From: Lonicera japonica
Taxonomy: Eukaryota > Streptophyta > Magnoliopsida > Dipsacales > Caprifoliaceae
Assembly (NCBI GenBank): GCA_021464415.1
Contig: CM038469.1
Span: forward strand, 18,929,901 to 18,993,900
Direction: 5' to 3'
Length of the DNA: 64,000 nucleotides
The stretch's first letter is position 1; every line of letters begins with the position of its first letter. The notes under the pieces were generated by a model. It saw only the letters and a program-made list of their open reading frames with translations. It was not told the DNA's origin and searched no databases. Positions 10,691 to 24,017 of the stretch are shown piece after piece. A program made the translations under genes and the position numbers.

Positions 10691-13600
10691 TATAAGTTTG
10701 ACGTTTTTCTCGGGGAATTAATGGGTTGATCCAAGATTAGGGGTGTGAGCAGTTATAGTATTCCTCAGAAGATTAATATATTTTCTTGCGATAGGATTCT
10801 ACCATTAGGATATTTGGAAAATGGGAGAACTGTGAAAGGAGATGTGGCTTGTCTTGGCTACATCCATTCACAAAGTTTTAGCTTAATTCTTTTTGGCCTT
10901 TTTCGTAAATTATCTGTGTCATGGACTCCTATATCACCTGTTTTACATATGCGATTTGTGTTCGGGATTAGTTCTGCCATTAAGTGAGCAAAAGGTGACT
11001 AATGGATTATGTTATAGTCATCCGTCGGTCAACTGTTGACTATCTGATAAACCACCAGTCCACTACTGCTGACTGAGGTTAGAACGTGGCATACTCATAG
11101 GAGAGTGGTTGCTAAAGTCCTATTCCCCGTGTTTACCCCATTGTTTCTTCTTCAATTTTCTTAAGGGGTGAACCTAGTACGTGGTTGATCGCTTCTCCGT
11201 ATCCGTACGGCGGCGTTCGAACTTATAAGTCTAGTTACGAGAGAGGAAAAATGTGGATTATTTCTGAATTGTCTATTCTGTTACGAGTAAACTTTTATAT
11301 TGTTCTAGAAATCATTTGGCTTGCGAGATCTCTTTGGCAGGATGACGATTTTATAGTGGGATGGTGATCAAATTTTCTTAAAAACCCACATGGAATGTAT
11401 GAGAATGACCAAGTTTAGTCATGCATATGCTTATATCCTATCTCACGAGTCTACACCTGATATAGAATAATGGAGAATGGTACAGTTTGGTTGTGTATGC
11501 ATGTGTACTCTTTCCTAAGAGTCTCGATTCGATGTGGGTAATGTCTAAGCTTTCTTACGGGTGCCGATAACTCGTAGGTGATTATGGTTGTTGTATTCCT
11601 TGTGATAGAAGGTAGATATTGGTGGTGAGACATACTTTATGTATATATTTTCTTTCGAGAATGGTCGGTTGTAGGTGTTCCTGCCTGGAAAGAAGCATTG
11701 AATATGCTTATTTTATAATCAAATCATCATTTTGTTTGTCATGTAAGTACAATTGGGAACGAGAACCCGTTTAGTGAACCTTGTCTCCAGCAAATATGTG
11801 TTATGCCTCGTTCCCTAAAGAGATAGGAGAGAATATTTCATGAAATTTGCTAGACGTCTCATTCTTACGAGCTGCAGACTCACAACGAATTTGTCTGAAA
11901 TACAATTCTATTCCATCTTTGTTAGGGGGACCTATCAGAGTAACGCAGCGAAAGCTTGATGACTTGTCGATTCGAACTTAGGGTGATTATTCCTTTTGTA
12001 AGCCTCCTACATTTGATTGAGTATATTGTATCTAAACCTTGAGATATTGGCTTGTAAAGGGATAAAAAGTGAACTTCCTTGGTAAATCTTGGGGATGAGT
12101 GTTTGCCTAATGGCTAGCTCTTGTGGCAAAAAGGGGATGGAACCCTTAGTAGAACTCGATGCTCTTCTATTTCATTTCCTTTGTTATTTTTAAGTAGAGC
12201 TTTGGGTACACATTCAACTTATTATGTTTCCGTTCATCCTTATGGAGGAGAGTTGTTCAAATTGCTAAATGATAGCGTGATGGCATATCAAAGGTCAATT
12301 AGTGAACTCAGTTTTTGAACTTTCCTCATACTAGAAAGGTATAGTGCCTCTGAGACACGAGGTGTGCCATTACTTAACCCTTATTGAGATAACCTCTGCG
12401 AGATGAGTAATTTCGAGGAAATCGCCCCTACCCTCGTATGTGGACTTCTAACTATAGTGAAGTGTATGCTAGTTGTAAAGCGAGTTTACACTAAGAGGAT
12501 ATTTGAAGCAGAAATCTTGTCTTAAGTTCAGAGTAAGTGTTCTGGCGAGAATTTCTCCTACTCCGTTCCAAGAATTCGGGTGACGATGGGGTAAGCATTT
12601 TAAGCTTGAGACCTTCTTATTCCCTTTTTTATTCTAGTTTGGGATTTGAAGCGATACTCCAGATTCAAGCCTTATGGATACCAGTCTCTGACAGACCCTT
12701 TAAGGAAGGGAGTCGACACCCAATTAAGGAAAGTAAACCTCGTTTTCACCGCTATTTCCTTTCCATCCCACACACATATATATATATATGTGTGTGTGTG
12801 TGTGTATGTCAAAGCTTATTCTAGCTCGGGAAAATAGTCTGAATCATTCTATTAGGCACGAATCTTACCCTTGGAGGAATATGAACTCTCCTAAGATCAT
12901 GCTATTGTACAATCAATCTATTACTTTGGCTCTGTGTATAGTGGTTTCCCCAAGGGATTTCCTAGAGATGTAGAACCATTGCCTATTAAGTGAGAGAAAC
13001 TTAAGATCCTAAAAATTTCTTTGATTGGAAAATGCTAGGTATGATAGAGGCATTGCTAGGAAATCCTTGCAGTTCAGATATGCATTATTCAGACCTTTCA
13101 GTCGATAAGCGTATGTGTATTACGATACCTCTCATCCCGAATTACAAGTGAAGTAATCGGGGTCATGATTATGAAAGGATCACCGGATCGTATATATGGT
13201 TGAGAAGACTTCAAGCACCCTTTATGATTTAATGAACTCTCTGTAAGCCTATCTTCTTAGTCGGAAGTCTATGCGACATCCATTGAAATTTTATCTTTAG
13301 TTCGAAAATTCATTAAAGTTATGAAGGATCATTTGAGGGATTAATGCATTTGTTAGTGTAACTACCTCTCGTATTTTGAAACGATCTTCCCAGAACTTTA
13401 GTTCTGAATTATGTGAGTTATTCCGATTCAGTTTTTGGAGATCAGTCCATGTATTTTCCTTAATTACTCGTTCTAATTGGATGGAACTAGAATCCAGTTC
13501 GAATTTCAAGCAGGGTACGGAATTTGATTTCTATATTCAAACGTTAATGATTTTGGTCCGGTGGCTCTAACCTTTAGTAGAGCTATCTATCTACTTGTTG

Positions 13601-14335
13601 GATAACACCATAGTTATCTTAACCAAATTAGGAGGGAAGGGTTACCCATATACCATGTAGTACACGTAGTCATTAAGTTTTAGAACCTTCAGTCACTCTA
13701 TGATTCTGTGAAGATAATACCTCTCCGTGAGTAGTGAGACACTGAAACCCTTTCGTATTCGAAACTTAGGATCACCTAAGAATTTGTTTGATGATTATTA
13801 ACTTAAACTCTTGATACGGAACTGCATTCACCCCATATTTGATATGAGCATCCCAAGTTTCTTAAGTTAGAAACTTCTAAAGCCATTAAGAGGTGAATTC
13901 TGAGTGCAGTGCCTATATCGAGTTGAAAAACGTAGTGGTTTGAAAGTGGGGTGGTGAAGACAAGATCGTTGCATTGCTGTATAAGTTGGAAGAGAAAAGG
14001 AGGGTGTATAAGGAAAGTTCTATCTTCCACCACTTTGTTGATGTATATCGGATGGTGAAAAGCCTTTGTGTTTGGTCAATGTCTCTTTCCATTGAACCTC
14101 TTAAAGAGGTTGTGGCTTTTGAGAGAGAATGAATAAGGTAAGTTTATTCATGTGATCTTTCTTCTTTATTTTTTGATAAGATGATTCCTCTTGTTCTGAT
14201 CTTTGAGTTCGGAATCTTTCTTCATTGGCTATTGTAGTCTTCTCTTCTAAAGAATGGCAACTATGTAGAATTCAGAACCACTTGTGCCTTGGGCTGGTGA
14301 ACTATCCTATGGGAATTTCGAGGATGAAATTGCTT
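10691..14335 (+). mobile_element. Non-coding interior of element A
   Basis: About 3.6 kb without recognisable protein domains. It is collinear with E (18139-21892, reverse) and partly with G (2350-4800); short ORFs differ between copies, so sequence rather than reading frame is conserved. A dinucleotide block ACACACATATATATATATATGTGTG sits at 12771-12805. I cannot say whether it derives from a very decayed gag-pol or from a sequence that never coded. Confidence 0.6.
12771..12807. repeat. Compound microsatellite (CA)n(TA)n(TG)n in element A
   Basis: ACACACATATATATATATAT runs into about eight TG units, making a self-complementary tract. It is absent from the equivalent point of E near 19870, which has only a short TA run. 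Confidence 0.75.
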
Positions 14336-14348
14336 AAGGAGGGGAGAT
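14315..14348 (+). other. Inverted repeat plus polypurine tract of element A
   Basis: ATTTCGAGGATGAAAT (14315-14330) is a near-perfect 6 bp stem with a 4 bp loop. The purine tract AAGGAGGGGAGAT (14336-14348) directly precedes the 3' LTR and would prime plus-strand DNA synthesis. Element C has the same inverted repeat at the same place. Confidence 0.75.
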
Positions 14349-16899
14349 TGTAACATCCCATTTAATCATCTCTCACAAATCACGGCCTAAGTCGCGTATA
14401 AGGCAGAATCGGGCTCCGGATGGCCAAATTGGGTTCTGGAAAGGTTTTCATGGTTTGTAAACTTCGAACAAGTCATATTAACATATTTAAGTGTGTTAAA
14501 ATGACCATAAGTCATTTCGGGTGGCTCGGACGAAAATCGGTTCAAAAATCACAAGTTTCGATCCTACACGATTAACGATTTTTGCCCGACTTTGAAAGTC
14601 CATATCTTCTTCATGCGAACTCCAAATGAGTCCCCGTTTTGGGAAACATCTTCAGCTCAATCCCCTCTACAACTTTTGTGTTTTGGCCGAGACCCAATTC
14701 CCAATCCTTAATGATGAAAAGTGGGCGCAAAGTCTAGCGGTTGACCAAAAAGCTGAAGGAGCCAAAATATAGCCATGTCTACATCATGTAGCCGACTACA
14801 TGAGAAGATGTAGTCAACTACATCGGGCAGGCAAGGTTTTTTATATATATCTTCTTCTCCTCCTTCCTCCTCATTTCACACCCACCACCTTGAGGGCTCT
14901 AGAGAGAAAAGTGAGGGCTTATCTTGGAGATGTGTGAGGGATTAATCAAGGCTTGTTATTGCACAACAAACCAACATCATCACCATCATCTTCATCATCA
15001 TTTTCATCTTCCTCTTCCTTAGAAGCCATGGCTAGCGTTTTGAAGAGAAATTGGGGGGTTTTCGCATCTACGCCTTTTCGGCTCGATTCTTCCGCAATAC
15101 TCGAGGGATTGACCCTCCTAAGGTGGGAACAATACTATTTAAACTTCTTTTCAACTTATTATAACATATTTACACCAAATCAATCCAAAACTTAGGGTTT
15201 TTCTATAAATGCATGATAATAGGGTTTTGGGATCAATTTTTCTTAATATTTGGTTTGATTTATACTTGATATGATTATAAATGATGTATTTTATGATAAG
15301 CCCCAATTTTTATACTATTTTTGGTAAGATTGGTACAAAACCCTTATGTACGGATACGATAGTGTACAGTATACACTACTTCGCATACATAAAATGTTAT
15401 ACTTAGAAATAAAGGTACTTTTGACACGTAGTTATGTATGTACGTGATATTGTTGTTACACTATCACTTGCTAGACCAGTCCGTAACTATGCTGGTTAAG
15501 GCCACGAGCTTATTTTGAATAAGTAAAGTATAATGATCATAAGGGGAGTTTTATATTAAAATCCAGGGGTTGTATCAGTATAATATCTCCCTTGGCATGG
15601 TGCCAAATTTGTGGGAAATACTAAACCCCTAGCATTTGATTTTCTTCTTTTAATAGTATACGGACTTGGCTAGATTAGTTTAAGTGTAACAACACTACCA
15701 CTACAAGTTCTATGTAATATATATGTATACATACCTGGGTATATATAAATTTATATACATGTACGAGTTGTACAAATATACGTGGAATATATGTATATAC
15801 ATATCTATATATGTTGGATTCTATATTCTTATGATTCCTAGATTTGATGAGTTTATTGTTGTTTGGATATATTATCGGATGGCCACACCGTTCGTACTAG
15901 ATAGATATTGGTGATACCCGTAGTGAATGCCTTGGTAGCTACGTGAGGATTATTGTAGCGTATGCCTTTGTGGCTGCATGAGGTAGCGTCTAGGTGGACA
16001 TGGTAGGTGGTCCCTGCCTTGGGGCAGAAAAAACCGAGTTGCTGGCTATCTCTGTGCACAGTAGATGTAAAATCCTAGACGTGATGATGATATATGATTG
16101 AGGTGATAGATCTAGTCGCAGTGTTGTGGCATATACAGTATGATGATGTATACATACATATATTGCCTTTCTTATACTTAGGGTTGGGGACATTATATAT
16201 ATACATTTCACGAAAGGTTTTCTGTGCATTAGCTGCTTCCGAAATATAGTATATATAATTACACTTGTATATACAAAAAGAATGTATTTTACTCAAAGGT
16301 GATTCATTATAGAGAAATAGCACATAAACTAATTTCATTATAGTACAAAGCATGGCATGCATCATTTCCAACCTATTTTCTTATACAAAACTCTTATAGT
16401 TCCCACTGAGCCCGTTTGGCTCACTCCTATTTTCCAAACCAAGTTTTGCAGGTGTTCGCGGGAATGGTATGAGTACAAGTCTAGATAGCTATGATGGACT
16501 CTGGTCACCAAAGTCGTTGGGGAAACGACTTATGTCTTAGTCTTTAATATGTTCATATTATATTGTATTAAACTCTTAAACTATATTTGTAAAGTTTTAT
16601 GAGATTGGTACCTGGTTATGGGAATTCCTTTGTACTAGAATGTGAATTGCTACTTGACAAGATATTGATAGAAGTGGAGATATTATTTTACTTAAACTTT
16701 GGTATTGTTTGACAGGAAATGGTTTTACCAACAGTACAAACTCCACAGGCCAATTTTTTTCTAAAATTAAGGCTTTGTATGGAATTTCCCTTTTATATAA
16801 GTTCTATGTTCTATATCATAAAACCTGTCGTCGCGACAACACCGTGACCAACAAGGTCCCGGAGGCGAAATCCTCTAAACGGGATTTCGGGGCGTCACA
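14349..16899 (+). repeat. 3' LTR of element A
   Basis: 2551 bp, TGTAACATCCC to GGGGCGTCACA. It keeps the TATA box near 14840 (TTTATATATATC) and a decayed two-copy palindrome cassette. It carries a segment at about 15810-15960, with two related copies of a GCCTTNGTRGCTNCRTGAGG unit, that the 5' LTR lacks. Confidence 0.8.
14785..14823 (+). promoter_or_regulatory. Palindrome cassette in A 3' LTR, two decayed copies
   Basis: CATGTAGCCGACTACATG (14785-14802) and ATGTAGTCAACTACAT (14808-14823) each differ by one central base from the perfect palindromes in the 5' LTR of the same element. Confidence 0.7.
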
Positions 16900-17014
16900 C
16901 CACGCAGGACACTTTCCCGAGAACGACACTCCGAATAGTTAACAAGGAGAACACCTCATACAAGCCACGTTGACACTTTGGAAAGAACTACACCAGGAGA
17001 TCCCCTAGTAGGGT

Positions 17015-18105
17015 TTAGACGCCCCGAAATCCTGTTTAGAGGATTTCGCCTCCGGGACTCAGTTAGTCACAGTGTCGTACGCGACAATGGGTGTAAGGTA
17101 TAAATTAAAACATATATAAAAAGAGAATTCCATATAAAGCGGTAATTTTAAAAACTTTTGGCATGTGGAGTTTGTTCATAAAGCAAAGAATCATATCAAA
17201 TCCACCATATAGATTCATATCAAATCCAAATCAATCAAAGAAATAAGAGAAATCAACCCAAACCCCATGAATGTGCAATTTAGGTAGAAAAACTCTAGAT
17301 TTAGTTTGAATTGGGACAATTATGTTATAATCACTTAAAAATAAGATTTAATACTTTTATTCCCACCTATTGAGGGTTAATCCCTCGAAGAATTGCGGAA
17401 GAATCAAGCCGGAAAGACGACGCTAAAACCCCCAAAATTCCTTCCAAGCCTTAGCCATGGCTACCCAAGGTGGAAGCAGATGATGAAGATGGTGATGATG
17501 ATGAGGGTTTTGGTGTGGGTGTGATGCGGAAGGAAGCGCCTTAGATGATCACGAGATTTCCCCCAAAATCGCCCTCAATCTCTCTCTAAAAGCTCTCCAA
17601 TTGGTTGGGTGAAAATAAGAAGGAAAATGGAGGAAATAAGCTTAAAAATCTCGCCCAGGTCGATGTAGTCGACTACATTAAAACCATGTAGTCGACTTCC
17701 ACTATTCACAGCACACAAATTTGTTGTTTGGTAACAGGCTCAACTTCACGCCCAATTTTGGCCATCAAGGAGATGGAATTGGGTCTCGGCCAAAACACGA
17801 AAGTTGTAGAGTGGATAAAAACCTAGAGATAGGAAAAAATAGTGACTCATTTGGAGTTCGGATGAAGAAGTTATGGTCTTCCAAAGTCGGATAAAAACCA
17901 TTAATCGCGTAGGACCGAAACTTGCTATTTACGAGCTGATTTTCTTTCAATCCACCCGGAATAACTTATGGCCATTCTAACACACTTAGATATATTAATA
18001 TGACTCATTGGAAGTCACCGAACCGCTTCAACCTTTACAGAACCCAATTTGGCTATCCGAAGCCAAATTATGTCTTATACGCGATAAGGAAACGGGGGAG
18101 TTACA
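17015..18105 (-). repeat. 3' LTR of element E, internally deleted
   Basis: It starts TTAGACGCCCC (a mutated TGTGACGCCCC) and ends GAGTTACA. Sequence is normal to about 17185, then jumps to the equivalent of 23515 in the other LTR. ATCATATCAAATCCA near the junction occurs again 30 bp later, which suggests a repeat-mediated deletion. Confidence 0.75.
17663..17700 (-). promoter_or_regulatory. Palindrome cassette in E 3' LTR
   Basis: One perfect copy, ATGTAGTCGACTACAT (17663-17678), and one half-decayed copy, CATGTAGTCGACTTCC (17685-17700). On the minus strand it lies upstream of a TTTTTAAGCTTATTT region, as in the other LTR of E. Confidence 0.7.
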
Positions 18106-18138
18106 ATCTCCCCTCCTTAAGAAATTTCTTCCTCGAAA
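18106..18138 (-). other. Polypurine tract and inverted repeat of element E
   Basis: On the minus strand AAGGAGGGGAGAT directly precedes the LTR start. The inverted repeat ATTTCGAGGAAGAAAT lies just before it (plus coordinates 18123-18138), as in A and C. Confidence 0.7.
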
Positions 18139-21100
18139 TTCCTATAGGATAGCTATCTGCCCAAAGTAAAAGTGGTTCCGAATCCCTCATATTTGCCCTT
18201 CCTTAAAAGAGATAACTACAATAGCCAATGAAAAAATATTTCGAACTCAAGGATCAGAACAAGAGAAAAAATATTATTAAATGATAAAGAAAAGAGGCCA
18301 CATAATTAAAGTTATCCAAGTCATTCTCTTTCACAAGCCACAACCTCTATAAGGGTTTCAATGGAAGGATATACCGACCAAACACGAGTGCTTTCCGCCA
18401 GTCGATATACACAAACTAGGTAGTGGAAGATAGAACTTTCCTTGTACACTCTATTTATCTCTTCTCACTTATCGAGTAATGCAACAATCTTGTTTTCACC
18501 AACCTAGTTTCTAATCACCATGTTCTTCAACTCGATATAGGCACTGCACTCAGAATCCACCTCTTAATGGCTTTAAAATTTTCTAACTTAAGGAACTTGG
18601 AATGATCAGTTCAAAATACTGGGTGATTGCAGTTCCATATCGAAAGGGTAAGTTGGTAATCCTTAAATAGGTTCTCAAGCAACACTAAGTCTCAAATACG
18701 GAAGGGTTTCAGTGTCTCATTACTCACGGAGAGGCACCATCTCCAAGGAATCAAAGAATGACTGAAGGGTCCAAAATGAAGTGTCAGGCCTATTTTACGG
18801 TATATCGGTAGCCTTTCTCTCCCAATCGGATTATGATGGCAATGGTTTTACATAACTTGTAGATGGAAAGCTCTATTAAAAATTTCGGAACACTGAGCCA
18901 AATCAGTAGCGTTTGAATGCGAGAAGTAAACTTAGTACTTCGATTTGAAATTTGGCCGGAGTTCAATTTCCATATAATCGAGAGGAAAGAATATAAGTCA
19001 ATCTCCCAAAAGCTAAATAAGAGCAACTCTTAATTTGGTTAAGATAGCTATGGTGTTACCTGATCAGTAGATAGATAGCTCCACTAAAGGTTAGAGGTAT
19101 CGGGTCAAAATCAGTAACGTTTGAGTATGGAAATCAAATTCCTTGCCCTGCTTTAAATTTTGAACTGGATTTCAATTCCACCCAATCGGAATGAGTAGAT
19201 GAGGAAAATGCACGAGTCAACTTCCAAAAGCCAAATTAGAATAACTCACAAAAATTCAGAACTCAAATTCTTGGAAGGTCATTTCAAAATATAAGAGGTT
19301 GTTACACTAGCGAATGCATTCCTTTCCCCAAATGGGTTTTCTAAGCTTTAGACAGATTCCTGAACTAAGAATGATTTTTAAATGGACATCATGTAAATTT
19401 TAGACTAAGAAGATAGGCTCACTGAGAGCTCGCTAAATTATAGGGAATGTTTGAAGTCCTCTCATCCGTATACATGATCCCGTGATCACTTCATAATCAT
19501 TACCCCAACTATTCCACTAGCAATCCAAAATATGGAGTATTGTAACACACAGACATGAATTGACTGACATGGTATGAGTAATGCATATTCGAACTGTAAG
19601 AATTTCCTAGCAATGCATTTGTTATGCATAGCATCTCCAATAAAATAAATTTATAGGATCTTACCTTATTTCTCCCTTAACAGGCAATGGACATACATCT
19701 TGGGAAAATCCCTTCGAAAATCCACTATGCATAGAGCGAAAATGATAGACTAATTGTACGCTACCATGATCTTAGGAGAGTTCATACTCCTTCAAGGGTG
19801 TAATTCATGCCTGATAGAATAATTCAGACTGTTTTTCCCAAGCTACAATAAGCTTTGATACACCCAAATATATATATAGTTGTAAGAAGAAAAGGGAATG
19901 GCGACGGATATGAGGTCTACTTACCTCAATCGAGTGTTGACTCCCCTCCTTAAGGGTTTGCCCGTGATTGGTATCAATAAGGCTTGAATCTGGAGTACTA
20001 CTTCAAATTCCAAACTAGAATCAAGAAGGGAATAGGAAGGTCTCAAGCTTGAAATGCTTACCTCATCAACATCTGAATTCTTGAAATGGGGAAGGAGAAT
20101 TTTCAGAAGAACACTCACTCCGAACTTAAGACATGATTTTTGCTTCAAATCTCCTTTTAGAGAAAACTTTCTTTACAACTAGCATACACGTCACTCTAGT
20201 TAGATGTCTACATAGGAGGTTGGGAACGATTTCTCGAAAATGCTCATCTCGCCGAGGCTAACTAAATAATGGTCAAGCAAGGGTACACCTCGTGTCTCAG
20301 AGGTACTGCATCTTTCTAACTTGAGGAGAGTTCAAAAACTTAGTTCACTAAGTCACAATTCATAAGTCATCATGTTATTATTGAGTAGTTCGAACATATC
20401 TCCCCTATCATAATGAATGGAATCACATTCAAGTTGACTGTGTACCCAAAGCTCCGCTTAAGAAAGAAACAAGAGAAATAAAATAAAAGAGTATAGAGTT
20501 CCTCTAAGGGTTTTGTTCCCTTTTTGCCACAAGATATAACTGTTAAGCGAATACTTGTCCTCACGATTTACCAAGGGAGTTCATTTCTAATCCCATTACA
20601 AACTGAATTCTCAAAGTTCAGATACAATATACCTAACAAATGCAAAAGGCTTACAAAAGGAGTAGTCACCTTAACCTCAGATCGACAAGTCATCAAGCTT
20701 TCGCTGCGTTATTCTGATAGGTCCCACTAACGAAGATGGAATAGAATTGTACTTCTGACGAATTCATTGTGGATTCCTTAACGCGAAGGAAAGATGAGTC
20801 TGCAGCTAGTAAGAATGAGATGTTTTGCGGATTTCATGGAAGATCCTCTCATATCTATTTAAGGAACGAGGCATAACACATAATTGCTAGAGAAAAGGTT
20901 CACTAAACTGGTTCTCGTTCCCAATTGTACTTAAATGACAAACAAAATGAGGATTCGATTCCAAAATAAGCATATTCAATGCTTTTCCCCAGACAGGAAC
21001 ACCTACAACCGACCATTCTCGAAAGAAAATATATATATATATATGGTAAGTCTTACTACGCTCGTATGTCTTTTACTCCAAGGAATAGCACAACTTAGGC

Positions 21101-21892
21101 ACACACGAGGTATCGGCATCCATAAGAAAGTCCAGCCATTCATCCACATCGGATCTCGCCTCAGGAGATGGGATATGTACATATACACGATCAAACTTGG
21201 TCATTCTCTTACATTCCATGTGGGTTTTCAAGAAAGTTTGCTCACCATTCCACTATAAAATAGTCATCCTGCCAAAGAGATCTCGCAAGCCAAATGATTC
21301 CTAGAACATTATAAAAGTTTACTCATAACAAAGTAGATAATTTAGAAATAATCCACATTTTCCTTCTCTCGTAACTAGACGTATAAGTTCGAACGGGGCC
21401 ATACAGATACGGAGAAGCGATAAAAATTGAAGAAAAAGCAATGGGGGTAAACACGGGGAATAGGACTTTAGCAGCCACTCTCCCACGAGTATGCGACGTT
21501 CTAACCTCAGTCAGCAGTAGTGGACTGGTGGTTTATCAGATAATCAATCGTTGGCCGGCGGATGACTATAACATAATCCAACAGTCGCCTTTTGCTCACT
21601 TAGTGGTAGAACTAATCCCGAACACAAATCGCATATGTAAAGCAGGTGATCAAGGAGCCAATGACAGAGATAGTTTACGAAATAGGCCAAAAATAGTTAA
21701 GTTAGAACTTTGTGAATGGATGTAGCCAAGACAAGCCACATCTCCTTTCATAATTCTCCCATCTTCCAAATATTCTAACGGTAGAATCCTATTACAGGAG
21801 AGTGTATTGATCTTCCGAGGAATACTATAACCACTCGCACCACAAATCTCGAATCTACCCATGAATCCCCCGAGGAAAACGTCAAACCTATA
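18139..21892 (-). mobile_element. Non-coding interior of element E
   Basis: Collinear, in reverse, with the interior of A. Landmarks: CTCAAGCTTGAAATGCTTACC near 20042 against A 12590-12610, and the GACTAATGG-type block near 21560 against A 11000. Small ORFs do not correspond between copies. No transposon protein domain is visible. Confidence 0.6.
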
Positions 21893-21904
21893 GCTCTGAT
21901 ACCA
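21893..21904 (-). other. Primer binding site of element E
   Basis: The plus strand reads GCTCTGATACCA, the reverse complement of TGGTATCAGAGC (initiator tRNA-Met), three bases from the LTR boundary at 21908. Confidence 0.85.
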
Positions 21905-22785
21905 ACTTGTGACGCCCCGAAATCCCGTTAGTCACGGTGTCGTACGCGACGACGGGTGTAAGGTATAAATTAAAACTTATATAAAAAGAGAATTCCATAT
22001 AAAGCGGTAATTTTAGAAAAATTTGGCATGTGGAGTTTGTTCAAAAGGCAAAGCCAAAACCTGTTAAAATGTACATATAATCCAACTCCAATAAATACTC
22101 CACATTAAAGAGAAATCATTTATACAAAGCCTCCAATGAGGTCCAAATCTCAATAAGCCTTATATCAAAATACAACACTACAATACATAAACATTTATTA
22201 ACTAAACAACTAGTACACAAGTCGTTCCCCAACGACTCAGGTGATTAGAGTCCATCAGAGCTATCTAGACTTGTACTCGTACCAATCCCGCAAACACCTG
22301 CAAAACTTGGTTTGGAAAATGGGAGTGAGCCAAACAGGCTCAGTGGGAACTATAAGAGTTCGTATAGGAAAGTAGGTTGGAAACTATGCATGCCATGCAA
22401 TGCAAAATAATGAAAGTAAATTTAGTTTATATGTTGCTTCTCTGTAATAAATCACCTCAGGGTAAAATACATTTCCTTTGAATATACAAATGTAAATACA
22501 TATACATATATAACACATTTATGAAGCAGCCAATGTACGGGAAAACCTTTCGTGAAATGTATATATATAATGTCCCCAACCCAAAGTATAAGAAAGGCAA
22601 TATATGTATATATAAATCATCATACTGTATATGCCACAACACCGCGACTAGATCTATCACATCAATCATATATCATCCTCACGTCTAGGATTTTTCATAT
22701 CTACTGTGCACAGAGATAGCCGGCAACTCAGTTTCTTCTACCCCCAAGGCAGGGACCACCTACCAGGTCCACCTACATGCTACCT

Positions 22786-22882
22786 CACGCAGCCACAAAG
22801 GCGTACGCTACAATAATCCTCACGTAACCACCAAGGCATACGCTACAATAATCCTCACGTAGCCACCAAGGCATACGCTACG
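22786..22882. repeat. 35 bp tandem repeat in E 5' LTR
   Basis: About three copies of a unit beginning CGCTACAATAATCCTCACGT and continuing with CCACCAAGGCATA. A's 3' LTR has two related units near 15925-15990 and A's 5' LTR one near 9727-9760, so copy number varies within the family. Confidence 0.7.
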
Positions 22883-23979
22883 TGTATAACCAATATCTAT
22901 CTAGTACAAACGGTGTGGCCATCCGATAATATATCCAAATACTCTCCAAAGGATAGTAAACACATCAAATCAAGGAAAATCATAAGAACATATATAATTC
23001 AATAGATGTAGATCTGTATATACATACATTCCAGATATGTGTACATATGTATATTGTATAACATGTAGTGGCATTGTTGTTGTACTTGAACTAGGCTTGC
23101 CAGGTCCGTCAACTAATGGCTCAGCTAAAAGATCATGACTTTGGGAGGCATTATATGCTTTTAGTCAACATGGCACCAAAGCCAAATATAATATAGTTTT
23201 CATAGTATATAAATTCTATATAAACCTCCCCTTAGGACCATAACACTTTGTTTATACATAAAGGGTTTATAATCATGCCCAGCACAGTTACAGACTGGCC
23301 AAATAAGTAATAAAATACATTAATATAAGCCAGTAGCCAAAGTACAACAACAATATCCCATATATGCGTAATCAAGGCCAAAGTATACTTTTAAAATCAT
23401 GTATCGCGTCGTATGTATGCGTATCATAGCATATAGTTCATAACCATATCCGTATATAGGGGTTTTACGCCAAACTTTAGGAAATTAAGGTAGAAATTGC
23501 GATTTTTAGTATAATCCACCATATAGAATCATATCAAATCCAAATCAATCAAAGAAATAAGAGAAATCAACCCAAACCCCATGAATGTGCAGTTTAGGTA
23601 GAAAAACTCTAGGTTTAGTTTGAATTGGGACAATTATGTTATAATCACTTAAAAATAAGATTTAATACTATTATTCCCACCTATTGAGGGTTAATCCCTC
23701 GAAGAATTACGGAATAATCGAGCTGGAAAGGCGTAGACGCGAAAACCCCCAAAATTCCTTCCAAGCCCTAGCCATGGCTACCCAAGATGGAAAGAGATGA
23801 TTAAGATGGTGATGATGATGAGGGTTTTGGTGTGGGTGTGATGCGGAAGGAAGCGCCTCATATGATCACGAGATTTCCCCCAAAATTGCCCTCAATCTCT
23901 ATCTAAAAGCTCTCCAATTGGTTGGGTGAAAATAAGAAGGAAAAAGGAGGAAATAAGCTTAAAAATCTCGCCCAGGTCG

Positions 23980-24017
23980 ATGTAGTCGACTACATTAAAA
24001 CCAAGTAGTCGACTTCC
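23980..24017 (-). promoter_or_regulatory. Palindrome cassette in E 5' LTR
   Basis: ATGTAGTCGACTACAT (23980-23995) is perfect; the second copy AAGTAGTCGACTTCC (24003-24017) is altered on both arms. It has the same position as in the E 3' LTR. Confidence 0.7.

Larger units (their letters stand above)
8188..16899 (+). mobile_element. Element A: non-autonomous (LARD-like) gypsy-related retrotransposon
   Basis: A complete LTR element of 8.7 kb: 5' LTR, primer site, interior, polypurine tract and 3' LTR. The LTRs begin TGTGAAACATCCC and TGTAACATCCC and end in TCACA. No gag, protease, reverse transcriptase or integrase motif is visible in the interior, and the longest interior ORF is 115 codons. 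The primer site and polypurine-tract neighbourhood match the autonomous element C, so I infer mobilisation by Tekay-type machinery. The target duplication is degraded: ACCCA before the 5' LTR, CCACG after the 3' LTR, consistent with loss of one C. It sits in D2. Confidence 0.75.

Noticed and set aside
12537..12824. 95-codon frame inside element A
   Set aside because: Its counterpart in E differs in frame and ends, and it runs into a microsatellite; not conserved as protein.
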